Source: Rubellimicrobium mesophilum DSM 19309 (GTDB lineage: Bacteria; Pseudomonadota; Alphaproteobacteria; Rhodobacterales; Rhodobacteraceae). From it: 64,000 nucleotides of DNA. A program made the position numbers and the translations under genes. Location: contig NZ_KK088564.1 in assembly GCF_000600335.2 (NCBI RefSeq), positions 1 through 64,000 on the forward strand. Reading direction: 5' to 3'. Position 1 is the first letter of the stretch. Each line of letters begins with the position of its first letter. A model generated the notes under the pieces. The model saw nothing but the letters and a program-made list of their open reading frames with translations, did not search any database and had not been told where the DNA came from. This document shows positions 27,584-36,639 of this stretch, one piece after another.

Positions 27584-29956
27584 ATGGCGCAGTGCGTGGG
27601 CATTCTCGCGCCCAAGGGCCGTGACGCGACGGTGATCGCGGGGATCCTCCAGGGCGCCGGCCTCGCCTCGCGGATCTGCGACACGATGGAGCAGGTGATC
27701 GCGGACCTGGCCGCCGTGCGGATCGGCGCGCTGATGGCGTCGGAAGAGGCCTTCACGGCCGAATCGCTCGCCAGGCTCGAGGGCTGGCTCGCGGATCAGC
27801 CGCCATGGTCCGACCTCCCGATCCTTCTCCTGACGATGCGCAACGGCACGGCGACGCTGCAGGCCGGCGCCGCGGCCCGGCTCGGCAACGTCACGATCCT
27901 GGAGCGCCCCCTCCATCCGGTCAGCCTCGTGACCGCGGCAAGGGCGGCCCTTCGGGCAAGGGCGCGGCAGCACGAGGCGGAACGTCACATCGCCGATCTG
28001 GCCAAGGAGCGCGCGGCGCTGCGCGCCAGCGAGGAGCGCTACCGCATGCTCTTCGAATCCATCGACGAGGGCTTCTGCGTCATCGAGTTCCTCGACGGGC
28101 CCGAGGGGCCGCTCGGCGACTACGTCCATGTCGCCGCCAACCCCGCCTACGAGCGCCATGCCGGCATTCCGAACGTCGTGGGGCGGAGGGTGCGCGAGAT
28201 GGTGCCCGACGAGGCCGAAAGCTGGGTCGCCCGCTACGGCGAGGTCCTGCGGACCGGCACGCCGATCCGCTTCGAGCAGGAGCTGGTGGCGACGCACCGC
28301 TACCTTGAGCTCTCGGCCTTTCGCGTGGAGCCGGCGAGCCGTCGGCAGGTGGCCGTACTGTTCCAGGACGTCACCGCCCGGCGGCTCGCGGAGCAGCGCC
28401 TTCGCGAGCTCAACGAGACGCTCGAGCGCCGGGTGGCCGAGGCCCTGGCGGAACGCCGGCTGTTCGCCGACCTCGTGGAAGGGACCGACGCGATGGTCCA
28501 GGTCCTCGATCGCGACTTCCGGTGGCTTGCGATCAATAGGGCCGCCAAGGCGGAATTCGAGCGCGTCTTCGGCCGGCGTCCCCGGATCGGCGCCTCGCTC
28601 CTCGATCTCCTCGACCATCTGCCCGCGCAGCGCGAGGCCCTCCACGCCATCTGGAGCCGCGCGCTGGCAGGCGAGGAGTTCACCTTGGTCGAGGAGTTCG
28701 GCGACCCCTCGCGCGACCGACGGGCTTACGAGATGAGGTTCAACGTCCTGCGCGATCCCAGGGGCGAGGTCATCGGCGCCTACGAGTTCGTGCACGACGT
28801 CACCGAACGGCTGCGCGATCAGGAGCGGCTGGCCGAGGCGACGGCCCGGGTCCACGAGATGGCCAAGCTCGAGACGCTGGGCCAGCTCACCGGCGGGGTC
28901 GCGCACGACTTCAACAACCTGCTCACGCCCATCGTGGGCGCGCTCGACATCCTGCGTCGGCAGCATCGGGGAGATCAGCGCACCCAGCGGCTGATCGAAG
29001 GGGCCGTGCAGGGCGCCGAGCGGGCCACGCTCCTGGTGCAGCGCCTGCTCATGTTCGCGCGCCGGCAGCACCTGGAGACGCGGGCCGTCGACGTGGGCGA
29101 GCTCGTGCGCGGCATGGAGGATCTCATCCGGCGCTCCATCGGGTCCCACATCCAGGTCGGCCTGACCGTCGCCCCGGACCTGCCCCCTGCGCAGATCGAT
29201 CCGAACCAGCTCGAGCTCGCGGTTCTCAACCTCGCGGTGAACGCGCGGGATGCCATGGGCGAGGGCGGGACCCTCACGGTGGACGTGGCGGAGCGCGTGG
29301 TGGGCGCGGATGCGGCCGACGGCCTGAGATCCGGGCGCTACGTCCGGCTCACGGTCGCGGATACGGGGCAGGGGATGGACGCCGCCACGCTCGCCCGGGC
29401 CGTGGAGCCGTTCTTCACGACCAAGGAGCCGGGGAAGGGCACCGGCCTGGGCCTCTCGATGATCCACGGCCTCGCGGCTCAGTCCGGCGGCGCCCTCCGT
29501 CTCGAGAGCGGGCCCGGCCGGGGCACGACGGCCGAGCTGTGGCTGCCCGTCAGCCCCGACGGCGTCCGCCTGGCCGCAGACGATCGTCCCGGGGAGATCC
29601 CGCAGACGCGTCCTGCCGTGGTCCTCCTCGTGGACGACGACGACATCGTCCGCTCGGCGACCGCGGACATGCTGCGCAACCTCGATCACGAGGTGGTGGA
29701 TGCGAGCACGCCGGCCGCGGCCTTGGGAATGTTGCGGTCGAGCGCGCATTTCGATCTCCTGATCTCGGATCACCTGATGCCCGGGATGAGGGGCACGCGG
29801 CTGATCCGCGAGGCGCGCAAGCTTCGACCTGCCCTTCCGGCCCTGCTGGTGACGGGCTACGCCGACCTGAGCGACGAGGAGACCACGGACACTCCACGGC
29901 TCGCCAAGCCCTTCCGGGAAACCGATCTCGCCAAGGAGATCGCGAAGCTGCTCTAG
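27584..29956 (+). CDS. Hybrid histidine kinase paired with the KaiC-like protein
   Basis: The 790-residue protein starts with a receiver-like domain of about 125 residues ([28 protein letters not shown]) without a clear phospho-acceptor Asp, as in KaiC-linked kinases. Two PAS domains follow (about 150-285 and 300-415), then a HisKA/HATPase core with His441 in [15 protein letters not shown], the N-box [14 protein letters not shown] and DTGQGMD. A C-terminal receiver has Asp729 in [11 protein letters not shown]. No membrane segment is seen, so it is cytoplasmic. The four-base gap to the KaiC-like gene implies one operon. Output of the pathway is unknown. Confidence 0.9.
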   Translation: MAQCVGILAPKGRDATVIAGILQGAGLASRICDTMEQVIADLAAVRIGALMASEEAFTAESLARLEGWLADQPPWSDLPILLLTMRNGTATLQAGAAARLGNVTILERPLHPVSLVTAARAALRARARQHEAERHIADLAKERAALRASEERYRMLFESIDEGFCVIEFLDGPEGPLGDYVHVAANPAYERHAGIPNVVGRRVREMVPDEAESWVARYGEVLRTGTPIRFEQELVATHRYLELSAFRVEPASRRQVAVLFQDVTARRLAEQRLRELNETLERRVAEALAERRLFADLVEGTDAMVQVLDRDFRWLAINRAAKAEFERVFGRRPRIGASLLDLLDHLPAQREALHAIWSRALAGEEFTLVEEFGDPSRDRRAYEMRFNVLRDPRGEVIGAYEFVHDVTERLRDQERLAEATARVHEMAKLETLGQLTGGVAHDFNNLLTPIVGALDILRRQHRGDQRTQRLIEGAVQGAERATLLVQRLLMFARRQHLETRAVDVGELVRGMEDLIRRSIGSHIQVGLTVAPDLPPAQIDPNQLELAVLNLAVNARDAMGEGGTLTVDVAERVVGADAADGLRSGRYVRLTVADTGQGMDAATLARAVEPFFTTKEPGKGTGLGLSMIHGLAAQSGGALRLESGPGRGTTAELWLPVSPDGVRLAADDRPGEIPQTRPAVVLLVDDDDIVRSATADMLRNLDHEVVDASTPAAALGMLRSSAHFDLLISDHLMPGMRGTRLIREARKLRPALPALLVTGYADLSDEETTDTPRLAKPFRETDLAKEIAKLL

Positions 29957-30088
29957 GTCCCATCGAGGTTCATCGCGAGCCGATGACGGCGGGGAGGTCG
30001 ATCGTCGTCGTGGGTCTCCGGTCGGACCTGCCGGTCCGCGGGACGACGCGCCTGAGCTCGGCTCGCCTGCGACATGACCCCGTCGGCC

Positions 30089-31039
30089 TCAGGCTGCCAG
30101 CGCCTGCTCGAGCAGCGCCAGGGCGCCGTGGCGGCTTTGGGCGATGGCGATGAAGCGCTTGGCGTGGCAGAAGGTGGCGTCGGGGACGCCCGTCGCGGCG
30201 GCGAGCGCCTCGCCCCGCAGGCCCGCCCAGGCGGCGGGCAGGTCCTGGCGGGCGGCGAAGCCGTCGAGCGTCCGGTTCACCGTGTTGAGCTGCCACTCGC
30301 CCGGGGCCGGCGCCACCACGAACCGGATCCGGTCGGCGTCGTGCCGGGACCCCAGGGCCAGGATGGTCTCGAGGTAGTCCAGCTTGCGCGGCAGCTCGAT
30401 CCAGCGGGGATCGGCGCGGGTGGCGATGGCGTCCTCCACGATGGTCCGGGCCCGCAGCGCCGCGTCCGTGCTCTCGACCTGGGCGCGCAGGAGCGGGTCG
30501 GCGACGCTCGCGGCGCGCAGGAAGGCCTGGTCCTGCGCGCCCGGCGCGTCGTCGTCGAAGGCGGGGCGGAAGGCCATGAGGAGGTTGGGCAGCGACAGCG
30601 GATGCATGAGCGCCGTCTGGTCGGGCTGGAGCTCGCCGTTGTCGACGGCGTCGATGTCGCGCACCAGCGTGGCGTCGAGCCGGGCGTGGATGGCCCCGAT
30701 CCGGGGCGCATCGGCGGCGGGATCGAGGCCCAGGACCCGGGCGACGTAGGCCTGGCCGTGGTGGCGCCAGACCAGGCCGAAGGCCGAATAGGCCAGGCCC
30801 TCGGGGCGGCGGGCGCGGCTGGGCTGGTGGTGGTCGTAGCGCAGGCCCTCAGGTGCATAGGCCATGCCGACGTCGAAGACGACGGTGCCGGCGTCCGCCG
30901 CCTCGATCCGCGCCGCGTCCCGCGTGCGGAGCAGGCCTGCCTCGGGCTGGAGCGTGCGGAGCAGCACGAACGCCAGGAGGTCGTCGGCGTGGAAGCTGCC
31001 AGAATGGGTGATGAGCGTGTGAGCCGCAAGGCCGGTCAT
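30089..31039 (-). CDS. MYG1/UPF0160-family metal-dependent hydrolase
   Basis: The 316-residue protein begins with the MYG1 signature ITHSGSFHADDLLAFVLLR and has the DHH-like motif YDHHQPSR and RDIDAVDNGE. MYG1 relatives belong to the DHH phosphoesterase-like group; the eukaryotic protein is a 3-prime to 5-prime RNA exonuclease, while the bacterial role is not established. Domain length matches the family, and the C-terminal WAGLRGEALAAATGVPDATFCHAKRF block is conserved. It stands alone between the histidine kinase and the spike operon, on the minus strand. Confidence 0.85.
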   Translation of the reverse strand: MTGLAAHTLITHSGSFHADDLLAFVLLRTLQPEAGLLRTRDAARIEAADAGTVVFDVGMAYAPEGLRYDHHQPSRARRPEGLAYSAFGLVWRHHGQAYVARVLGLDPAADAPRIGAIHARLDATLVRDIDAVDNGELQPDQTALMHPLSLPNLLMAFRPAFDDDAPGAQDQAFLRAASVADPLLRAQVESTDAALRARTIVEDAIATRADPRWIELPRKLDYLETILALGSRHDADRIRFVVAPAPGEWQLNTVNRTLDGFAARQDLPAAWAGLRGEALAAATGVPDATFCHAKRFIAIAQSRHGALALLEQALAA

Positions 31040-31198
31040 GGTCTCTCCTGGTCGAGGTCTCGTCTGGTGCCGCTCCCGCGAGGCCGCGTCAACGGGCCCG
31101 AGACGGTGGATCGGTCCGGTGGAGCGCCCGGCGAAGGCCGGAGGGCCCGCATCGCGGCAAGGCCCGGGCCGAGCCGTGGCGCCCCTGGCTGGAGGAGC

Positions 31199-31221
31199 GC
31201 CCCGATCGGATGGATCGGGGC
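31199..31221 (-). terminator. Terminator hairpin after the head-spike operon
   Basis: GCCCCGATC (31199-31207) pairs perfectly with GATCGGGGC (31213-31221) around a five-base loop. It begins six bases beyond the fibre gene stop on the minus strand. The stem is 9 base pairs with no T-run. The position strongly suggests that it ends the spike transcript. Confidence 0.6.
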
Positions 31222-31226
31222 TGCCA

Positions 31227-33341
31227 TCAGTAGGCCGTCCGACCGGCCTCCTTCCAGACGCCGCCCATGCGGACGAGATGGAGGAGGCCGCCGTTGGCCG
31301 GGGTCCAACTGACGCCGCCGGCCAGCCTGATGTTCGCGTTGTTCGCCACCGTGGTGAAGGCGTCGGCGATCTCGAGGAGGACCCGCTGGTTGCCGGAGCC
31401 GCCCGTCAGGTTGGCGATCGTCGTGGCCGCGGCGTTCGCCGTGCGCAGGTGGTTGATGCCGCTCACGTCGGGCGTCGTGGCTCCGGCGGCCGCCGTCAGG
31501 TAGGGCAGGCCAGCCACCGTGTTGCCGTCCACCACGCCGTCGGCCGGGGCCGTCCCCGAATAGCCATAGGCCGCGACCGAGCAGTTGCGGAAGCGGTTGC
31601 GGGCGATCTCCACCCCCGAGACCGTGCCACCATAGGAGGCCTGCAGCCCCCGCCCGAACCCCTCGACGACGTTGCCCTCCACGACCAGGCCCGCGTAGGA
31701 GCCGCTCGCGTGGAACCCGAGCATGATGGCGCGGGCGTTGGACGCGGAGGCCGCCGAGCCGATGCGGATGGTGTTGCCCCGGATCGTCAGGCCGCCGAAG
31801 GGCGAGCCGAACGCCCCCTCCGCGTCGTTGAGCATGTAGATGCCGTAGGCGGTCGTCTCGACGCCGGAGCCCACGCCCACGATCTCGTTGCCCTCGATGG
31901 TCGTGCAGCTCGGGCTCTTGGTCTGGATGCCGATGGCGTTCTGCCCCGAGGCGCCGGACAGGCCCTTGATCTTGTTGCCCCGGATGACGTTGTGCGCGAC
32001 CGCCGCGTAGAGGGGCGGGATCTCGACGATGCCCTCGGTCGTGCCCTTGACGAGGTTGCCCTCGACCAGATGGCCGCCGTTGTAGACGGTGATGCCGGTG
32101 TACTTCAGGGTCCCCGAGCGCGTGGCGACCACGACCACGTTGCGGCTGACGATGTTGTCGAAGTCGTCCGTGCTGAGGGAGGGCCCGAAGGCATCGTTCG
32201 GGGCGCCCTTCGACATGATGCAGGCCGCGTTGCCGCCCGCGTCGGTGCAGGTGTTGCCGTCGATGAGCGAGTGGGTGGCCTTCACGTAGATGGCGTACTG
32301 GTCCACGTTGCCGGCGGCGGCCGACCTGACAGTGTGCACCGTGTTGCCGCGGACGTGGACGTTGGGGCCGAAGGCCGTGATGCCGCTGATGTGCGCCGCG
32401 TCGCTGTTCTGGACGTCGTGGATGCGGTTGCCGGTGACGATGATGGACTGGCTGGCCGTCCGGCTGACGGCGCCGAGCGAGATGCCGTCCTTCTGGCCCG
32501 CCCAGGTCGCCCCGCCGATCCCCCGGATCTCGTTGTCGTGGACGAAGGCCGAGGCGATGGCGGCGCAGTCGAGCCGCAGCGCGGCGGCGTTGGCGGTGGT
32601 CCGGCCGCAGGCCGTGGCGGTGTTGCCGGTGAAGCGCAGCTCGGTGATGCCGCCGGGCGCGTAGGTCCCCGCGTCCGAGATGGCGGAGACGAGGATGCCG
32701 GTGAGGCGGCAGTCGTCCATCTCCAGGAGGTCGAAGGCGCCCGTCGAGGCGTTGTCGGCGAGCCTGCAGACGCTCTCCCAGGTCGAGAAGCCCAGCCCCC
32801 TGGCGGAGAAGGAGCCGCCCCCGGCGAGGGTCACCAGCGCCTTGCCCGCCGCGCCGGTCAGGGTCGCGAGGCCCTTGCCGGCGCCGCGCAGGACGACCTT
32901 GCCGGCGTGCGTCGGGGTGGACCAGCCCGCGAGGTTGGCGTTCCCGGCGATGATGAGCGGCACGGACGCGGCGACGGCGGCGGCGAGCGCGGCCAGGACG
33001 GCGGCGCTGTCGTCGGTGGTGCCGTCGAGCCTGGCCCCGAAGGCCCTGGCGTTGCAGCCCTCCGGCCCGGGCCGGACCTGGAGCTTCACGCCCCCGGCGG
33101 TGGTCAGGTTGTGGTCGGCGGCGCCCGAGGCGGCGACCTGGTAGCGGAAGCCCTCGGCCTCGATCAGGTCTCCGGCCGCGACGGCGCGCGAGCCGTTGCC
33201 GTAGGCCAGGGACGTGTCCGCGAGCAGCGCGGCGACGGTGGCGAAGCGGCGGGCGGCGCGCAGCTCGGTGAGCGCGGCGTTGACGCGGAGGGCGAGGTCG
33301 GGGCCCGTGTAGTTCGGCGAGGGCAGGACGGCGAGGGTCAT
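31227..33341 (-). CDS. ghsB: GTA-type head spike fibre / right-handed beta-helix protein (GhsB-like)
   Basis: The 704-residue protein has an N-terminal attachment region (NYTGPDLALRVNAALTELRAA, RFATVAALLAD), a tail-spike-like entry (FGARLDGTTDDSAAVLAAL), and a long parallel beta-helix with repeated GN-x-I/V steps such as VRGNTVHTV, IDGNTCTDA, IEGNEIVGV, IRGNTIRIG and VEGNVVEGF. This is the fold of phage tail spikes and of RcGTA GhsB, which binds capsule polysaccharide. The last roughly 100 residues may form a trimer tip. It is in a three-gene operon with the spike base protein. The GhsB assignment rests on this partner and architecture, as fibre sequences vary. Confidence 0.72.
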   Translation of the reverse strand: MTLAVLPSPNYTGPDLALRVNAALTELRAARRFATVAALLADTSLAYGNGSRAVAAGDLIEAEGFRYQVAASGAADHNLTTAGGVKLQVRPGPEGCNARAFGARLDGTTDDSAAVLAALAAAVAASVPLIIAGNANLAGWSTPTHAGKVVLRGAGKGLATLTGAAGKALVTLAGGGSFSARGLGFSTWESVCRLADNASTGAFDLLEMDDCRLTGILVSAISDAGTYAPGGITELRFTGNTATACGRTTANAAALRLDCAAIASAFVHDNEIRGIGGATWAGQKDGISLGAVSRTASQSIIVTGNRIHDVQNSDAAHISGITAFGPNVHVRGNTVHTVRSAAAGNVDQYAIYVKATHSLIDGNTCTDAGGNAACIMSKGAPNDAFGPSLSTDDFDNIVSRNVVVVATRSGTLKYTGITVYNGGHLVEGNLVKGTTEGIVEIPPLYAAVAHNVIRGNKIKGLSGASGQNAIGIQTKSPSCTTIEGNEIVGVGSGVETTAYGIYMLNDAEGAFGSPFGGLTIRGNTIRIGSAASASNARAIMLGFHASGSYAGLVVEGNVVEGFGRGLQASYGGTVSGVEIARNRFRNCSVAAYGYSGTAPADGVVDGNTVAGLPYLTAAAGATTPDVSGINHLRTANAAATTIANLTGGSGNQRVLLEIADAFTTVANNANIRLAGGVSWTPANGGLLHLVRMGGVWKEAGRTAY

Positions 33342-33346
33342 GGGTC

Positions 33347-33463
33347 TCAGACTCCGCGGATGACGGTGGAAGGGGTGATGACGGTCGAGGGGGTGATGAG
33401 GAACAGCGGCCAGGGACGTCCCCGCGACGCGGAGGCGAGGAGGCCGAGGGCGAGGGAGATCAT
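33347..33463 (-). CDS. 38-residue ORF coupled between spike base and fibre genes
   Basis: An ATG three bases after the spike-base stop opens a 38-codon frame whose stop lies five bases before the fibre ATG. The product has a hydrophobic start (MISLALGLLASASRG) and a tandem repeat, ITPSTV-ITPSTV, near the end, ending IRGV. The tight spacing suggests translational coupling; no strong ribosome site of its own is seen. It is too short for routine annotation. Function unknown; a spike assembly or structural peptide is possible. Confidence 0.5.
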   Translation of the reverse strand: MISLALGLLASASRGRPWPLFLITPSTVITPSTVIRGV

Positions 33464-33466
33464 GGC

Positions 33467-33727
33467 TCAGTCCCAGCCGTAGACGGTGGCGGTGGTGCCG
33501 GTGGCCCGGACCTTGGCGGCGCGGAAGGGCAGCACCTGGCCGGCCTGCACGGCGTAGGTCAGGACGGTGCCCCAGCGGTCCTCGAGCGCGACGTCGCCCG
33601 CCGTCTGGCAGTAGAGCGCGCGCGGGCGCGGATCGACCGGCGCGCCGTCCGAGGGCACGATGGACTGATGGCGGTCGGCGGGGCTTTCGAGCCCGCGCTG
33701 GTGGGATTCGAAGTTGTCGGTGGGCAT
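33467..33727 (-). CDS. ghsA: GTA-type head spike base protein (RCAP_rcc01079/GhsA family)
   Basis: The 86-residue protein reads DNFESHQRGLESPADRH near the start and has PRPRALYCQTAGDVALED, the AGQVLPFRAAKVRATGTTA block and a C-terminal VYGW. This is the pattern I know for the small spike base protein of the Rhodobacter capsulatus gene transfer agent, encoded next to the spike fibre. It should sit on the capsid vertex and hold the fibre. An AGGAGG site lies eight bases before the ATG. No other GTA structural gene is in the window, which is normal because the R. capsulatus spike genes are also unlinked to the main cluster. Confidence 0.8.
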   Translation of the reverse strand: MPTDNFESHQRGLESPADRHQSIVPSDGAPVDPRPRALYCQTAGDVALEDRWGTVLTYAVQAGQVLPFRAAKVRATGTTATVYGWD

Positions 33728-33773
33728 GGGGATTCCTCCTGTGGCTGACAGGGAGGAGGGTCCCAGGACCGGG

Positions 33774-33788
33774 TTAACGAATGGTTAC
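33774..33788 (-). promoter_or_regulatory. CtrA-like box upstream of the head-spike operon
   Basis: On the plus strand the sequence reads TTAA, seven bases, TTAC; the minus strand, in the direction of the spike genes, reads GTAACCATTCGTTAA. This is one base from the TTAA-N7-TTAA CtrA consensus. It lies 47-61 bases before the spike base ATG, a normal position for an activator. In R. capsulatus, CtrA is needed for GTA gene expression. The site was recognised by eye and binding is untested. Confidence 0.5.
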
Positions 33789-33808
33789 CCGGGCGTTCGG
33801 TGGGGGGT

Positions 33809-33884
33809 GGGGCGACGCAACACCCCGGCCGTTTGTCGTGGCGGGCCAGCATCTTGCGCGATCCGGGGGGTGTTGCGTCGCCCC
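33809..33884. repeat. Perfect 18-base inverted repeat between wzc-like gene and spike operon
   Basis: GGGGCGACGCAACACCCC at 33809-33826 is matched by its exact reverse complement at 33867-33884, with 40 bases between. It lies in the 328-base gap after the wzc-like stop (minus strand) and before the spike promoter. It could act as a transcriptional insulator or terminator, or be a remnant of a mobile palindrome. The rest of this gap shows no gene. Confidence 0.6.
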
Positions 33885-34055
33885 CTCGGAGCGAGCGCGG
33901 CCAGGGACGTCGTTCGTGATTCGCGACGCCGGGAGTCGCGGGGGGCAGGCCACCCCACCGCCAGGGCGTCGGCTCGTGAGGATAGGAATCCGGCGCCTGC
34001 CGGCGCCCGGTGGCGATCGACGGAGCCCGGCCCCGGGAGGGCAGGGCGGCTCGGC

Positions 34056-36239
34056 TCAGGCCTCGTAGTAGCCGCGCGCGTAGCGGGAATAGGCCCCGTA
34101 GCGTCCGCCGTAGCCGTAGCGCCGCATCCCCTTGGGATCGACCTGCGACAGCACGACCCCGGTCACCGGCAGGTGGAGGGAGCGGAGCTGCTTCAGCCCC
34201 TCCTCGACCTGGTGGCCGGTGGTGCGGTCCCAGCGGACGACGTAGACCACGGCGTCGACGTGCTGCGCGATCACCCGCGCGTCGGGCACCACGAGCACCG
34301 GCGGCGTGTCGATGATGACCACGTCGTAGAGGCTGCGCGCCTCCTCGACGACCTGATGGAACCGCTGCGAGGAGAAGAGGTCGGCGGCGTTGGTCGTGGA
34401 TCGCTCGCCCACCAGCACGTCGAAGTCGAGCCCCTCGGGCCGCAGGACCGCGTCCTCGAGCGCCGTCTTGCCCGAGATCACCGAGATCAGGCCGCCCTTG
34501 CCGTCCTTCTGCTGGAAGTAGGCGGCGAAGGTCCGGCGCCGCACGTCGCCCTCGATGAGCAGCACCCGCTTGTCGAGCCCGGCGAAGTTCTGCGCCAAGG
34601 CGATGGTGATGGTGGTCTTGCCCTCGTTCGGGACCGAGGAGGTGGCCATGACGACCTGGGGCGGGCGGTCCACGTTCGACAGCAGCAGCGAGGTGCGGAG
34701 GTTGCGCACGGCCTCGGCGGCGGCCGAGGTGGGCTTGTCGCGGAGATAGCGGATCACGTCGCCGCGCTGGCGCGCCGGGATGCGGGGGATCTGGCCCAGC
34801 ACGGGGCGGCCGGTCTTGCGCTCCAGGTCCTCGGCAGTGCGGAAGGTGTTCTGGAGGAACTCGCGCCCGAGCACGAGCCCGCCGCCCAGCACGAGGCCGA
34901 GGATCAGCGAGAGGGCCAGGATCCGCGTCCGGCGGGGCGCCACCTGGTCGCCTTCGCGCGCCTCGGTCAGGATGCGGCTGTCCGCCTCGTAGGCGCTCTG
35001 CTGGACGGTGGCCTCCTTCAGGCGGGTGAGGAAGGTGTCGTAGAGCGCCTGGGTCGCCTCGGCCTCCTGCCGGAGCTGCTGCAGGGCGCGCAGGTCGCTG
35101 GACTGGCCCTCGAACTGGGACGAGAGCTCGTCGATGCCGCGCTGGAGGTCTTGGGCGCTCTGCCGCGCGCGGTCCCGCTCGGCCTCGACCTGGAGGCGGA
35201 CCTGGGCGAGGCGGCGGTCGAAGCGGGCCCGGGCCCCGGGCTGCGAGCGGGCCATGGCGGTGGCGGCCGCCTCGAGCTGGCCGTCGTCCGCCGCCGCGAG
35301 GATGGCCTCCACGTCGCCCGACGCCTCGGCGGCGGCGAGGGCGGAGAGGCGCTCCTCGGTGCGCGCGAGGTCGCTCTGGACCTGGCTGAGCTGGCTGCGC
35401 AGGTCGATCGCCCGCTCGTTGAGGGCCTGGAGGCTCTCGTCGCTGACGAGGGCGCTCTGGGCCTGGAGGTCGGCGATCTCGTTCTGCTTGGCGTCGAGCT
35501 CGGCCCGGAGCTCGCCCACCCGCTCGGAGAGCCAGGTGGCCATGCGCTCGGTCGTCTCGACCTTGGTGCGGATCTGGTCGTCGCGGTAGAACCCGGCCAG
35601 GGCGTTGGCGAGCCGGGTGGACTTGTCGGGGTCCTCGGTCGTGACCGAGATGGAGAAGACGTAGGTGTCGTAGTTGCTGTCGGTGTCGACGGTGCCCCGC
35701 ACGGAGTCGATCACGTCGCGCCGGATCTCCTCGGGCGTGGGCGGGGCCTCGGCCTCGGCCGGGTCATCCTCGCCGCCGGGCAGGACCGCGCGGACGGCCG
35801 CGCCGAGGGCCGAGCGGACCCGCTGCACCACGCCGGGGCCGGCCGCATCGGGGTCCGGCAGGTAGGCGTTGAACTCGGGGTCGTCCTGGAGGCGCAGCTC
35901 GTCCACGAGGCGGCCGATCACCTCGTCGGACTGGATGATCGCCATCTCGGTGTTGATGCTGGCCTCGTCGCCCGAGAAGCCCGAGACGATGGTGCTGAGG
36001 TCGATGTTGGGCTGGTTGTCGAGCTGCAGCGCCATCTGCGCCGTGGCCGTGTAGAGCGGCACGGCGGTGGCGACGCCCCGGTACCAGCCCAGCGTCAGCA
36101 CGAGCAGCGCGCAGAGCGCGATCCAGAGCTTGCCGCGCCAGAGCGTCCGCAGGATCTCGAGGAGGTCGATCTCGTCCGACGCCTCGGTCGTCCCGGTCGC
36201 GGGCGGCCGGAAGTCCTGGGCTGGCATGCGCTGCTGCAT
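34056..36239 (-). CDS. Polysaccharide co-polymerase and BY-kinase (Wzc/ExoP-like)
   Basis: The 727-residue protein has an N-terminal Wzz domain with two membrane helices (WIALCALLVLTLGWYRGVAT and ILALSLILGLVLGGGLVLG). Between them is a long periplasmic coiled-coil region (about residues 190-430). A cytoplasmic tyrosine-kinase domain follows, with Walker A ATSSVPNEGKTT near residue 535, Walker A-prime VLLIEGDVRRR and Walker B VVIIDTPP. The tail is Tyr-rich (RRYGYGGRYGAYSRYARGYY), the autophosphorylation cluster of BY-kinases. It controls chain length and export of exopolysaccharide. The start at 36239 is chosen over a long upstream frame. Wza and a phosphatase are not in the window. Confidence 0.9.
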   Translation of the reverse strand: MQQRMPAQDFRPPATGTTEASDEIDLLEILRTLWRGKLWIALCALLVLTLGWYRGVATAVPLYTATAQMALQLDNQPNIDLSTIVSGFSGDEASINTEMAIIQSDEVIGRLVDELRLQDDPEFNAYLPDPDAAGPGVVQRVRSALGAAVRAVLPGGEDDPAEAEAPPTPEEIRRDVIDSVRGTVDTDSNYDTYVFSISVTTEDPDKSTRLANALAGFYRDDQIRTKVETTERMATWLSERVGELRAELDAKQNEIADLQAQSALVSDESLQALNERAIDLRSQLSQVQSDLARTEERLSALAAAEASGDVEAILAAADDGQLEAAATAMARSQPGARARFDRRLAQVRLQVEAERDRARQSAQDLQRGIDELSSQFEGQSSDLRALQQLRQEAEATQALYDTFLTRLKEATVQQSAYEADSRILTEAREGDQVAPRRTRILALSLILGLVLGGGLVLGREFLQNTFRTAEDLERKTGRPVLGQIPRIPARQRGDVIRYLRDKPTSAAAEAVRNLRTSLLLSNVDRPPQVVMATSSVPNEGKTTITIALAQNFAGLDKRVLLIEGDVRRRTFAAYFQQKDGKGGLISVISGKTALEDAVLRPEGLDFDVLVGERSTTNAADLFSSQRFHQVVEEARSLYDVVIIDTPPVLVVPDARVIAQHVDAVVYVVRWDRTTGHQVEEGLKQLRSLHLPVTGVVLSQVDPKGMRRYGYGGRYGAYSRYARGYYEA

Positions 36240-36639
36240 CGGGGATCGACCTCTGGTCCGCCTCGTTCGCGGCCCTATAGACGAGAAGAAGGGTGTGGAT
36301 AAGGTGGAAATCGTGGCCCGACCATGACATTCCCGCGGGCGGGCCGCGCCATGCGCGGAAATCCCCGCCCCGGGGTCCGGCCCCCACTTTCGCGGCCGGC
36401 GCCCCCGGGGGGAGGGCCGGTGGCGACGCGCTGCCGCGCGGCGACGCCTCCGTATGGACAGGGCCGGCCGGCCATGGCAGGCAGCCAGCGATGTGTGCTG
36501 TCGTTTCCGGAGTCCCGGGGCCGCGCTCCGCCGGGCGGCGCGAGGCGGGCCGGAGAGGTTGTGCCGCCCCGCTCCACGGCGGGCGCGGAGTCGCGGCGTG
36601 GCCGCCGGAGGCCTCCTCCGGGCCTTGGGTCGGGGTGCC
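36240..36639. other. Divergent intergenic region, 400 bases
   Basis: No gene is seen between the wzc-like gene (minus) and the nucleotidyltransferase (plus). The part nearest wzc (36270-36330) is the only AT-richer stretch and holds a candidate promoter. The remainder is GC-rich with small local dyads and should contain the promoter of the lasso operon, which I could not place. The in-frame extension of the nucleotidyltransferase to 36454 is not supported. Confidence 0.5.
36274..36302 (-). promoter_or_regulatory. Candidate sigma-70 promoter of the wzc-like gene
   Basis: On the minus strand TTATCC (36302-36297) and TATAGG (36279-36274) are 17 bases apart, in a locally AT-richer stretch. The -10 is 35 bases before the ATG, leaving a leader of about 28 bases. 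The -35 matches consensus at only three of six positions. Confidence 0.4.
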
